Notes under the pieces: generated by a model | What the model was told of the DNA's origin: nothing | Seen by the model: the letters and a program-made list of their open reading frames with translations, nothing else | Databases searched by the model: none | Origin: Papio anubis | Taxonomy: Eukaryota > Chordata > Mammalia > Primates > Cercopithecidae | Length of the DNA: 64,000 nt | Assembly: GCF_008728515.1 (NCBI RefSeq) | Contig: NC_044995.1 | Coordinates: 12,287,104 to 12,351,103, forward strand | Reading direction: 5' to 3' | Part shown: positions 44,082 through 54,151 of the stretch, piece after piece | Numbering within the stretch: the first letter of the stretch is position 1 | Layout: every line of letters begins with the position of its first letter | Made by a program: the position numbers and the translations under genes

Positions 44082-44372
44082 TTTTTTCATTTTTTTGGAG
44101 AGGGTCTCACTCCATCACCCATGCTGGAGTGCAGTGCTGCGATCATAGCTCACTGCATCCTCCGCCCCCTAGGCTCAAGTGATCCTCCAATCTTAGTCTC
44201 CATGTAGCTGGGTCCACAGGCGTGCACCACCATGCCTGGCTATTTTCTTGTATTAGTAGAGATGGGGTTTTACCATGTTTCCCAGGCCAGAATTGAACTC
44301 CTGAGGTCAAGCAATCTGTACACCTCCGCTTCCCAAAGTGCTGAGATTCTAGGTTTGAGCCAGTGCTCTGCC
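44082..44372 (-). mobile_element. AluJ-like
   Basis: Old antisense Alu in the 3' flank of the pseudogene. Confidence 0.9.
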
Positions 44373-44640
44373 AATTATGCTTTTCTGTGTAACATGAGAG
44401 GAGATCCTTTGAGGGTGCCATGTGCCCAGACTGAAAAAACTCCAGGCATGTGGCATCTGTACTATATTTTTTAGTATGCCCTGTTACCTTGCTAGATTTA
44501 TGTGACTGCCACTTCTCTGGCAAAAGCCATTACACCTCAGCTACTTGGTAGGTGCCCACATTGCATGATTCACCTATTTCGTATTCTAGAAGTACCCATT
44601 CACGAGGAATTGTATTGTATCCCATTCACGAGGAATTTTT
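44373..44640. other. Unique flank with a 17-bp direct repeat
   Basis: CCCATTCACGAGGAATT is exact at 44595-44611 and 44621-44637. No gene. Confidence 0.6.
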
Positions 44641-44973
44641 AAGCTTTTTTGTTTGTTCGTTCGTTTTTTGGTTTTTTTGTTTGTTTGTTTGTTTTTGAGA
44701 CAAAGTCTCACTGTCGCCCAGGCTGGAGTGCAGTGGTGTGATCCCGGCTCACTGCAACCTCTGCCTCCCAGGTTCAAGTGATTCTCCTGTCTCAGCGTCC
44801 TGAGTAACTGGGATTACAGGCACCCACCACCACGCCCAGCTAATTTTTGTATTTTTAGTAGAGACGGGGTTTCACTATGTTGATCAGGCTGATCTTGAAC
44901 TCCTAACCTCGCGATCTGTCCACCTCGGCCTCCCAAAGTGCTGGGATTACAGGTGTGAGTCACTGCTCCCAGC
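44641..44973 (-). mobile_element. Alu (AluS-like)
   Basis: Antisense Alu with a (GTTT)n-type tail. Confidence 0.93.
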
Positions 44974-44988
44974 CTTTTTTTCAAAGTT

Positions 44989-45287
44989 TTTTTTTTTTTT
45001 TTTTTGAGACAGAGTCTCGCTCTGTCGCCGGGGCTGGCGTGCAGTGGCCGGATCTCAGCTCACTGCAAGCTCCGCCTCCCGGGTTCCCACCATTCTCCTG
45101 CCTCAGCCTCCCGAGTAGCTGGGACTACAGGCGCCCGCCACCTCGCCCGGCTAGTTTTTTGTATTTTTTAGTAGAGACGGGGTTTCACCGTGTTAGCCAG
45201 GATGGTCTCGATCTCCTGACCTCGTGATCCGCCCGTCTCGGCCTCCCAAAGTGCTGGGATTACAGGCCTGAGCCACTGCGCCCGGCC
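44989..45287 (-). mobile_element. AluYR-like
   Basis: Antisense Alu with monkey-type changes. TTTTTCAAAGTTT before and TTTTTCTAAGTTT after suggest the target-site duplication. Confidence 0.93.
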
Positions 45288-45299
45288 TTTTTCTAAGTT

Positions 45300-45440
45300 T
45301 TTAAATTTATATTTTTTGTAGAGACAGGGTCTTGCTGTGTTGCACAGGCTGGTCTCAAACTGCTGATCTTGAGTGATCCTTCTGCCTGGCTTCCCAAAGT
45401 GTTGGTATTATAGGCATGGTGTGAGTCAGCATGCTGGGGC
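45300..45440 (-). mobile_element. Alu fragment
   Basis: Part of an old antisense Alu (GTAGAGACAGGGTCTTGCTG to ATAGGCATGG). Confidence 0.7.
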
Positions 45441-45606
45441 TTTTTTCTTTCTTTAATTTTTAATTCCTGATCTAGTCACAGAAGGATTTGTTGAGTAGCC
45501 TCAGCACTTCTTGCTTTTTCATTTCTTTCTGTTAAGTTACACTACGGACCTTCCCCATTTTTGTCCCATAGGACTCTTGTACTGACTTGAACAGATAGAC
45601 TATTTC

Positions 45607-45862
45607 GGTTGAGCGCGGTAGCTCATGCCCATAATCCCAGCACTTTGGGAGGCCAAGGTGGGTGGATCACAAGGTCAGGAGTTCGAGACCAGCCTGGGCA
45701 ATATGGGAAAACCCTGTCTCTTCGAAAAATACAAAAATTAACCAGGCATTGTGGCACACCTGTAGTCCCAGCTACTCAGGAGACTGAGGCAGGAGAATTG
45801 CTTGAACCCTGGGAGGTGGAGGTTGAAGCGAGCCGAGATCACGCCACTGCACTCTGGCCTGG
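45607..45862 (+). mobile_element. Alu, 3'-truncated
   Basis: Sense Alu that ends at CACTCTGGCCTGGGT without a poly-A tail. Confidence 0.88.
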
Positions 45863-46372
45863 GTCCTGCTACCTTGAAGGACAGCATAGCTAAACTGTGT
45901 GGCTCAGGGGACTGCATAAATGCAGAATGTAGCTTTCTCCACTTGTGGCCTTTTTGCATAGCTGCCCAAGGCCTCCAAAGGACGACTTCAGGGCTTTGTG
46001 GTCTTTTATCTGTAGCATGGATACTACAGATTGTGGGTTCATAGGTCAGCTGGGTACAGGACAGTTTTTATAACAACCTCTGGTGGTTTTTTTATTTTAA
46101 TGTCAATACCACACTGAAAGATTGGTGATTTTTTTTTTAACACGACAAAATTTTATCTTATGAGGTATATTGCATTGTGCAATATACAATATACTGTTGA
46201 AGGAACTCTGTTCAGCAGATCTTACAAGGCACACATGTGCCCTGATATCCAGAATTCTATAGGGCAACATCACAGGTTGTAAGGTTACAGGGTGAAATTA
46301 TAATTTTATGGTTACTTAGTTACTGCATTTATAGTCAGCAGAGGGGACAGCAACAAAGTTTTTGAAATGCAC
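45863..46372. other. Unassigned, possible old LTR
   Basis: Contains the short palindrome TATATTGCATTGTGCAATATA near 46167-46187. No gene. Confidence 0.35.
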
Positions 46373-46676
46373 CTTTTTTTTTTTTTTTTGAGATACAGTC
46401 TCACTCTGTCACCCAGGCTGGAGTGCCGTTGCGCCATCTTGGCTCACTGCAACCTGTGCCTTCTGGGTTCAAGCGATTCTCTCACCTTAGTCACCCAAGT
46501 AGCTAGAATGACAGGTGCGTGCCACCACACCCAGCTAATGTTTTGTATTTTTAGTAGAGACGAGTTTCACCATGTTACACAGGCTGGTCTCGAATTCAAC
46601 TACTGAGCTCAGGTGATCTGCTCACCTCTGCCTTCCAAAGTGCTGGGATTACATGTGTGGGCCACTGTGTTCGGCT
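46373..46676 (-). mobile_element. Alu (AluS/J-like)
   Basis: Antisense Alu with poly-T lead. Confidence 0.9.
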
Positions 46677-47127
46677 GAAATGTATGGCTTTTAAAGGAGT
46701 GTCCACAGTTATGCAGTCACTATGTCTGTGATGGATAAGGAGATACAGAATTTCTCTCAGGACTTCCATAATGATGAATGTTGGGTAGCTAAGTTTTGAT
46801 CAGAGGAAATAATCTAAAGGTTTTGTGGATTCATGTGACCTTTTGGGCTGGTCACCTTAAAGTAACTCTTGTATTAACAGGAGGAACAGGATAGGGAAAA
46901 AGAACTCAGTTCAGTGATGTAGCTTTGTGACCAGCCTGATCCAGTTTAATCAGGTAGAAATAACCTTCTTGTTACATCAATATTTGCTTCTATGGAGGCT
47001 AGTTTCCCCACTTAGGGCATGAGAAGAATTGGTACCGTCAATATAGAATTGCCAAACCTGTCACCAAAAATAGTGGCAAATCTGTATTTTTCTCTTAAAT
47101 CATATGATAAAAGCTGTAATAAGGTAT
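46677..47127. other. No gene recognised
   Basis: About 450 bases, perhaps old LTR-derived. Nothing firm. Confidence 0.35.
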
Positions 47128-47399
47128 AGGCTGAGCGTCGTGGCTCATGTCTGTATTCCCAGCACTATGGGAGGCTGAGGGAGACAGATTTCTTGAGCCC
47201 AGGAAGTTGAGACCAGCATGGGGAACATGGCAAAACCTTGTCTCTAGGAAAAATAGCCAGGCATGGTGGCATGTACCTTAGTTCTAGCTACATGGGAGGA
47301 TTGCTTGAGCCTGGGAGGCAGAGGTTGCAGTGAACCAACATCCCAATGCTGCAGTCCAGCCTGGGCAACAGAGTGAAACCCTGTCTCAAAAATAAAATA
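47128..47399 (+). mobile_element. AluJ-like
   Basis: Old sense Alu. A younger Alu is inserted in its A-rich tail. Confidence 0.88.
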
Positions 47400-47721
47400 G
47401 GCCGGGCGCGGTGGCTCAAGCCTGTAATCCCAGCACTTTGGGAGGCCGAGACGGGCGGATCACGAGGTCAGGAGATCGAGACCATCCTGGCTGACACGGT
47501 GAAACCCCGTCTCTACTAAAAAATACAAAAAAACTAGCCGGGCGAGGTGGCGGGCGCCTGTAGTCCCAGCTACTCGGGAGGCTGAGGCAGGAGAATGGCA
47601 TGAACCCGGGAGGCGGAGCTTGCAGTGAGCCAAGATCACGCCACTGCACTCCAGCCTGGGTGGCAGAGCGAGACTCTGTCTCAAAAAAAAAAAATAAAAA
47701 AATAAAATAAAATAAAATAAA
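47400..47721 (+). mobile_element. AluYR-like
   Basis: Sense young Alu (AGCCGGGCGAGGTGGCGGGC) with an (AAAAT)n tail. Confidence 0.95.
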
Positions 47722-48138
47722 GATATAAATGACATCCAATAAAATATGCATATTTGAGTTGTAGAATAAGTCTTGAATTTTCTTATAATCCCATGAAACT
47801 ATCATCAGGGTCACAATAATGAATTTATCTAATCTATCACCTTTGTATTTACCTGGAGCCTTTATAAAGTTTTTCTCTCTGCTTTCCAAACAACCATTGA
47901 TTTACTTTGCTATATAATAGAGTACTTTCCATTTTCTGGAATTTTCTGACTGATGTAATTAAGTGTTTCCTCTTACAATCCCTGGGTGCTCTCCTGCATC
48001 ATGCTTATTTTGATGTCAATGTAGATATATGAGTTGTTCATTCATTTTATATTGCTGAGAAGTATAGTCTGCTATGAAATGTCATTGTATATTCATTCAT
48101 TCATTCATCCATTTGTGGATATTTGAGTTGCTGCTTAC
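47722..48138 (-). mobile_element. Old L1-like fragment
   Basis: AT-rich antisense L1-like text ending TTTGTGGATATTTGAGTTG. Contains (ATTC)n at 48090. Confidence 0.5.
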
Positions 48139-48424
48139 TTTTTTTTTTTTTTTTAAGACTGTCGACCAGATTGGAGTGCAGTGGTGTGATTTTGGCTGAT
48201 TGCAACCTCCACCTCCCAGGTTCAAGCGATTCTCCCACCTCAGCCTCCTACGTAGCTGGGATTACATGTGTGAGCCACCATGCCCGGCTGTTTTTTGAAT
48301 TTTTAGTAGAGATGGGGTTTCGCCGTGTTAGGTTCATCTCAAACTCCTGGCCTCAAGTGATCTGCCTGCCTTGGCCTCCCAAAGTGCTGGGATTACAGGC
48401 CTGAACTATGAGCCACCGCACCTG
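48139..48424 (-). mobile_element. Alu
   Basis: Antisense diverged Alu. Confidence 0.9.
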
Positions 48425-48437
48425 TAATTGATTCTGA

Positions 48438-48748
48438 GGCCAGGCGCGGTGGCTCACACATGTAATCCCAGCACTTTGGGAGGCCCAGGTGGGCAGTTCA
48501 CTTGAGGTCAGGAGTTTGAGACCAACCTGGCCAACATGGTGAATCCCCATCTGTACTAAAAATACAAAACTTAGCGAGGGGTGATGGCACATGCTTTTAA
48601 TCCCAGCTACTCACTCAGGAGTCTGAGACAGGAGAATCACTTGAACCTGGGAGGCAGAGGTTACAATGAACTGAGATCACACCACTGCACTCCAGCCTGG
48701 GCAACACAGTGAGACCCTGTTTCAAAAAATAAAAATAAAATAAAAACA
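48438..48748 (+). mobile_element. Alu (AluS-like)
   Basis: Sense Alu. TTGATTCTGA and TTTATTCTGA flank it. It forms an inverted pair with the Alu immediately before. Confidence 0.93.
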
Positions 48749-49060
48749 TTTATTCTGAGATAATCCCAGTTCCCAATGTGAAACTATTCCTGCAATCACT
48801 GGAAAATAATAACCACTTTCTTGTAAGTAGATGAAATTTTGGAACTCAGATGCCGTGTTTATGTTGTCATTCAGATGGCCTTTTTTTTACCTGTGCTTTA
48901 ATTGTGAAAGTTGTAGCCACTGATGTGTACCACAGTGGCATTGGTTAAGTTGCTCTTCCTTTGAGACAGATGTCAATGTGATAAGGAAATTGAGTACACC
49001 TTAGCATGTGGATTAAGAAACATATTGACATAGTGATCCTCATAGTGACATAGATCAGCA
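48749..49060. other. No gene recognised
   Basis: Unassigned flank before the LTR. Confidence 0.35.
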
Positions 49061-49625
49061 GGACTTGTTTTCTAAGCACTGGTCATGACCCTGCTCATGA
49101 TGAAACAGGATCTGGTCAAAGCAGGATGCAATAAAGAAACCAGCTGAAAGCAGTAAAACTAAGATGGCAATGAACATGAACTCTAGTTACCCTCATTGCT
49201 CATTATATGCTCATTCTAATGAATTAGCATGCTAAAAGACAATCCCACCAGCACCACGACAGTTTACAAATGCTATGGCAATGCCCAGAAGCTACCTCAT
49301 GTAATTTAAAAGAGAAGGAACCCCTGGTTCTGGGAACTCCCCCCCCCCCCCCGCCTTTTTCTAGAAAATTCATGAATAACCCACCTCTTATTTAGCACAT
49401 ACTTAACGAGTAGCTGTAAATATAGGTAGCCAACAATCCACGGGTGCTACTTTGCCTGTGGAGTAGCCCTGCTCTGTCTGTGGAGCAGCCATTTTCCTGT
49501 ATTCTGTTGCTCTCATAAACTTGCTCTGCCTTCACTTTACACTGTTGGCTCTTGAATTATTTCCTTTATGAAGCCAAGAACCTTCCTGGATTGAGCCCCA
49601 ATTCTGGGGTTTGCTAGCATCAGTA
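49061..49625 (+). mobile_element. ERV1-type solo LTR
   Basis: GAAACAGGATCTGGTCAAAG, GCATGCTAAAAGACAATCCC, GTTTACAAATGCTATGGCAA and TCATAAACTTGCTCTGCCTT follow a gammaretrovirus-like LTR. It contains a C14 run at 49339-49352. No internal sequence adjoins. Confidence 0.7.
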
Positions 49626-49721
49626 GAGCAATTTTCTGTGGGAACCAGTGGCCAACTATCAGCTTCGCTACCTGCTTCAGGGTGTACCAACATCTGTCTA
49701 TTTCCCTGTCATTAGATCTTT

Positions 49722-50017
49722 ATTATTTTTTTATTTTTGAGAAGGATTCTAGCTCTGTCACCCAGGCTGGAGTGCAGTGGCGCGATCTCAACTCATTGCA
49801 ACCTCAGCCTCCCGAGTTCAGGTGATACTTCTGCCTCAGCCTCTCGAGTAGCTGGGACTGCAGGTGCCTGCCACCACACTGGGCTAATTTTTGTATATTT
49901 AGTAGAGACGTGGTTTCACCATATTGGTCAGGCTGATCTTCAACTCCTGACCTCGTGATCTGTCTGACTTCACCTCCCAAGGTGCTGAGATTACAGGCAT
50001 AAGCCACCGTGCCCAGC
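49722..50017 (-). mobile_element. Alu (AluS-like)
   Basis: Antisense Alu. Confidence 0.92.
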
Positions 50018-50021
50018 AATT

Positions 50022-50328
50022 TATTTATTTATTTTTTATTATTTTTTGAGACAGAGTCTCGCTCTTGTTGCCCAGACTGGAGTGCAATGGCATGATGTCA
50101 GCTTACCGTGACCTCCATCTGCAGGGTTCAAGTGATTCTCCTACCTCAGCCTCCCGAGTAGCTGGGATTAGAGGCATGTACCACCACGCCTGGATCATTT
50201 TGTACTTTCAGTAGAGATGCGGTTTCTCCATGTTGGCCAGACTGGTCTCGAACTCCTGACCTCAGGTGATCCGCCCGCCTTGGGCTCCCAAAGTGTTTGG
50301 ATTACAAGCGTGAGCCACGGTGTCTGGC
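50022..50328 (-). mobile_element. Alu (AluS-like)
   Basis: Antisense Alu in tandem with the preceding one. Confidence 0.92.
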
Positions 50329-50600
50329 CTTTATTTTTATTTTTTGTGGGTATATAGTAGTGTATGTATTTGAAGATTACATGAGATACTTTGATGTAGC
50401 CATGCCATACGTTATAATCACATAGGGTAAATGGGGTCTCCATCACCTCAACATTTATCCTTCATATTATAAACAATCCAATTATACTCTTTTATTTTTA
50501 AATGTATGATTAAATTATTTTGACTATAGCCACTCTGTTATGGTAGCAAATATTAGGTCTTATTCATGTTTTCTCACTGTTTTTTGTAGCATCCTGTCAT
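50329..50600 (-). mobile_element. L1 3'-UTR fragment
   Basis: ATGAGATACTTTGATGTAGC, GGTAAATGGGGTCTCCATCA and CAATCCAATTATACTCTTTT in antisense are L1 3'-UTR text. Confidence 0.85.
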
Positions 50601-50939
50601 TATGTCTTATGGAGAATTTTCTTTTCTTCCCAACAAAACAATGAAACTGACAAAACTGACTATAATGATTCAGTCTACATGAATTTAAAGAGCAATCAAT
50701 ACTTAATATTCTCAGCTCTGGGTGCACACATCGTAAGTCTGAATGATGCCAATGATATGGCCACTTAGATAAGTAAAGTTTAGGAGCATCTCAAATAGTA
50801 TTTTTATTCTCTGGGGGCAGGATGAGCTTTCTAGAATCTGATGTGATACCTATTTGATGCTTTTACAAAGAATCAATAGCCTTCCTCCCTTGAGGTGTGA
50901 ATAGGGCTTTCCAGCAGCCCTCAGAGTGTCACATGGTCT
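50601..50939. other. No gene recognised
   Basis: Unassigned. Confidence 0.35.
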
Positions 50940-52340
50940 GCATTCTGCTTGGTCTTGGAGGATCCCACCATTGTTGACTGAGAGCTCTGGGAAATACTTT
51001 TCCCAGAAGGCACTAGTTGCAAGGCCCAGGATGAGGGCTTTCTGGGCATGCTTGTCAGGCCAGGGAGTACTCGGTTGGGACTGAGAAGGCACAAGAGGAG
51101 GAGTCATCTCTGCTCCCAAGTGGCAGGCCTGAGGCTCACAGGCACTGCGTGGAGTGATGCCTGCTCCAGCCACAGTTGATGGCAGCAGCTACACTGAGGG
51201 ACCTAGCTCAGGTAAATGCTGTGTATTACAGACTTCGCCCCAGGTAGACTAATACAGGTGGAGGAACCAACAGGTGCAAAGGCTTAGAGGTGCATCTGAG
51301 CCATGAACTTCTCAGAACCTATTAACCATATTGTGTCATGATCATGTAAGTCCAGAAGCTTAAGACCAGCCTGGGCAACATAGTGAGACCCCGTCTCTCA
51401 AAAAGAGAAAAGCCCTAGTAAAACCTGAACATGAGCCAGAGTCACACCTGTCTTAGGGGTTGTGCCTTCAGTCTGAGTGTCCTGGGATGTATAGAGGGCT
51501 GTGAACAGAAAGAGGGTTATGTCCTTGGTAGGACTTTTAACAGTTTCCAAAAGCCTCTCAGAGAACAGACTGGAATGAGGATGATGAGGAGAATGAGGCA
51601 CGGAGAAGTGGCAGTCTTCATTCAAGGTCACAGATGGTAAGAAGGAGCATTGAGAATTGAAATCGGTTAATCAGTTAGCCCCAGGGCCCCTGGCTTTATG
51701 GTTGTGTAGGGATCAGCGGAGGTTTGATCAGCTGGAGCTGGTCACACTTGCCTTCTTATTTTCATGGGATATGAAGACTGAAAATGCTTATGGTGCCAAC
51801 ACAGGGAAAGAGAAAGTGTCCCGGTCTCTCCCTGAACCTGACACTACCTGTGTGTTGTCTGAGATTATGGTGTCTTGAATGTTCACTTGATGTTTTCCCA
51901 GTTCTTGGGAGTGGGGAACCTGTGGATACACCAAGCTCAGAGTCCTGAGTGCCAGCCAGGGATTAATGGAAGTGTTCTTATTTCTGGCAACCAATGGAAA
52001 CAGGTGTAGAAAGCTATTTTAGGAACTAGTCTGTGCAAATGCTTTGAGGTATGGCTGAGTTTGGACCTATGTACAGCAGGCATCCATTCTTTCTCATAGG
52101 AACAAAAAGCCAAGGGTCAAGATTCAGGCCTGTAATGTGGTTGCCTGAAAAGCTGAGCATCTGTTTTGGAGGTGCTGGGATGCTTGGACGGGGAAAGAGG
52201 TGGTCTAACCCAGATCTTCATTGGATCTATCTGGTTGCACACTGGAGAACAGACTCCTGGGTTAATGAGGAGGCAGTGAGCATGGGGGGAAATATACCGG
52301 CATAATTCAGATGAGTTGATGGACCAGGTGAGTGCCCTGC
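50940..52340 (+). pseudogene. Decayed KZNF promoter, exon 1 and intron-1 duplicate
   Basis: A third, older copy of the promoter/exon-1 module. AAATACTTTTCCCAGAAGGC (50992-51011) aligns with the ZNF143/Staf-like site of the other two. ATG at 51179 starts MAAATLRDLAQ, ending CAG at 51211 with a good GTAAAT donor. Downstream, AGGACTTTTAACAGTTTCC (51530) and TTCTTATTTCTGGCAACCAATG (51970) align with 56165-56200 and 56630-56652 of the active gene's intron 1. CpGs are largely lost and no ETS or YY1 site is evident, so the promoter is probably dead. The 11-codon exon and donor are intact, so it could still serve as an alternative first exon. Confidence 0.7.
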
Positions 52341-52366
52341 AGATGGGAGAAATGGAGGAATTCTAT

Positions 52367-52573
52367 CCAACATGGTGAAACCTCGTCTATACTAAAAATA
52401 CAAAAATTAGCTGGGCGTGGTGGCGGGTGCCTGTAATGCTAGCTACCTTGAGGGCTGCCGCAGGAGAATCACTTGAACCCGAGGGGCGGAGCTTGCAGTG
52501 AGCCGAGAACCCGCCACTGCACTCCAGACTGGACGAAGAGCAAGCAAGACTCCGTCTCAAAAAAAAAAAAAAG
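52367..52573 (+). mobile_element. Alu, 5'-truncated
   Basis: Begins at CCAACATGGTGAAACC and ends with A14. Confidence 0.9.
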
Positions 52574-52950
52574 TTTATTTTGCCAAGGTTGAGGACGCAT
52601 GCCTGTGACACAGCCTCAGGAAGTCCTGACGACATGTGGCCAAGGTGGTTGGGGTATAGATTGGTTTTATACCTTTTAGGGAGACATGAGACATCAGTGA
52701 ATATATGTAAGAAGTACATTGGTTCCGACCAGAAAGGCGGGGACAACTTGAAGGAGGGCGCGGACTTCCAGGTCACAGGTAGACAGGTAGAGAGACAAAT
52801 AGTTGCATTATTTTTAGTTTCTGATAAATCCTTCCAAAGGAGGCAATCAGAATATGCTTCTATCTCAGTGAGGAGAGGGATGACTTTGAATAGAATGGGG
52901 CAAGTTTGCCCAGAGCAGTTCCCAGCTTGACTTTTCCCTGTAGCTTAGTA
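52574..52950 (-). mobile_element. ERV LTR-like fragment
   Basis: GTTTATTTTGCCAAGGTTGA, AGTCCTGACGACATGTGGCC and ATCTCAGTGAGGAGAGGGAT form an LTR pattern I recognise in reverse; subfamily uncertain. Confidence 0.55.
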
Positions 52951-53387
52951 ATTTTGAGGCCACAGGATTTTCCTTTCGTGATTCTATGAGCAGGAGAGTT
53001 GTTTTCTGTAGGAATCACAGAGATTCCACTTTGCACACCTGCTTTAGGGGAGCCACATCTCTAACTTTCTTGATTTGCCTTAGGGACTCTAATGCTTCTG
53101 AGGGCCTTCAGAAACTTAACGTTTATCAGCCTCTGCTTCCAGTGCAGGTATTTTGCGACTGAACGACTGTATCAAATGGTGTAGTAATTTGGATTTTTAG
53201 CCTTTGGGAGAATCCTAAATAATAGTTTTAACTTGAGCTCCCTGTTATTTAGCTTGGAGCTCCCCAAAATCTGAAATAGTATTTTTCCAAATTCTTGAGT
53301 GATTAGTTACAAACACTAGTCTCCACGAATCTCAACACAGTTTCTAAGGCTAGGTGAGACCCGTCCTCTGCCCTAGAAAGGCGGTCT
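52951..53387. other. No gene recognised
   Basis: Flank between LTR and Alu, nothing firm. Confidence 0.35.
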
Positions 53388-53720
53388 TTTTTTTCTTTTT
53401 TCTTTCTTTCTTTTTTTTTTTTTTTTTTTTTTGAGACAGAGTCTCCCTCTGTCGCCCAGGCTGGAGTGCAGTGGCGCGATCTCAGCTCACTGCAAGCTCC
53501 ACCTCCCGGCTTCACGCCAATTCTCCTCCTGCCTGCCTCAGCCTTCCGAGTAGCTGGGACTATAGGCGGCTGCCAGCACCCCCGACTTTTTTTTGTATTT
53601 TTAGTAGAGAGGGGGTTTCACCGTGTTAGACAGGATAGTCTTGATCTCCTGACCTCGTGATCCGCCCACCACTGCCTCCCAAAGTGCTGGGATTACAGGC
53701 GTGAGCCACCGCGCCCAGCC
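53388..53720 (-). mobile_element. AluY-like at the promoter edge
   Basis: Antisense Alu. AGAAAGGCGG and AGAAGGGCGC flank it. It ends about 100 bases upstream of the ZNF143-like site. Confidence 0.93.
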
Positions 53721-53739
53721 AGAAGGGCGCGCTTTTTAA

Positions 53740-54118
53740 GGAGAGCCCCGACCTGACGGAGGCTTTTCCTGCAGACCCGCCTCTGCGTAGCACCCTCTTT
53801 AGCGCCTTGGAACTTGAGGAACTACATTACCCAGAAAGCTCTGCGTTAAACGACAGCGTGTCAGAGCCAATGAGGACTCGGAAAGGAGGCATTTCCACGT
53901 GTGCACGTGAGGAAAGGCCAAGACTTCCGGGGTCCTCTAATAGCGGCCATGTTGATCGGTGTTGGGGGGGATTGCCCAGTTTATGGCTCCTGAATGCTGG
54001 GTGAGACCGCGGTGACTGAACCTGGAAGGTGGAGAGGAATCGTCCTCGGTGCACAGTCGGCTGTACAGCCCCGTGTCGTCACCCACTGCTCCCGGGCCGT
54101 GCTTCCCCAAGTAGTCCG
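53740..54118 (+). promoter_or_regulatory. CpG-rich KZNF promoter
   Basis: ACTACATTACCCAGAAAGCT at 53821 (ZNF143/Staf-type; continues CTGCG), ACTTCCGGGG at 53931 (ETS core), TAGCGGCCATGTT at 53941 (YY1-like). No TATA box. High CpG from 53725 to about 54310. Same order and similar spacing as the inverted copy at 41820-41960. This is the standard broadly active KZNF promoter type. The start site is probably between 53.95 and 54.1 kb. Confidence 0.8.
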
Positions 54119-54151
54119 ATGGCAGCGACTGCGCCGAGGCGCCTGGCTCAG
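54119..54151 (+). CDS. KZNF exon 1 coding part
   Basis: ATG at 54119, eleven codons, ending CAG with a GTAATT donor at 54152. Kozak context is CCGATGG. The start is chosen because the same 11-residue exon occurs in the paralogous modules and in the MAAxALRxPAQ KZNF class. Confidence 0.85.

Noticed and set aside
48090..48112. CRISPR-like or other direct-repeat array
   Set aside because: Only (ATTC)n; no spacer-repeat structure anywhere, and the DNA is vertebrate.
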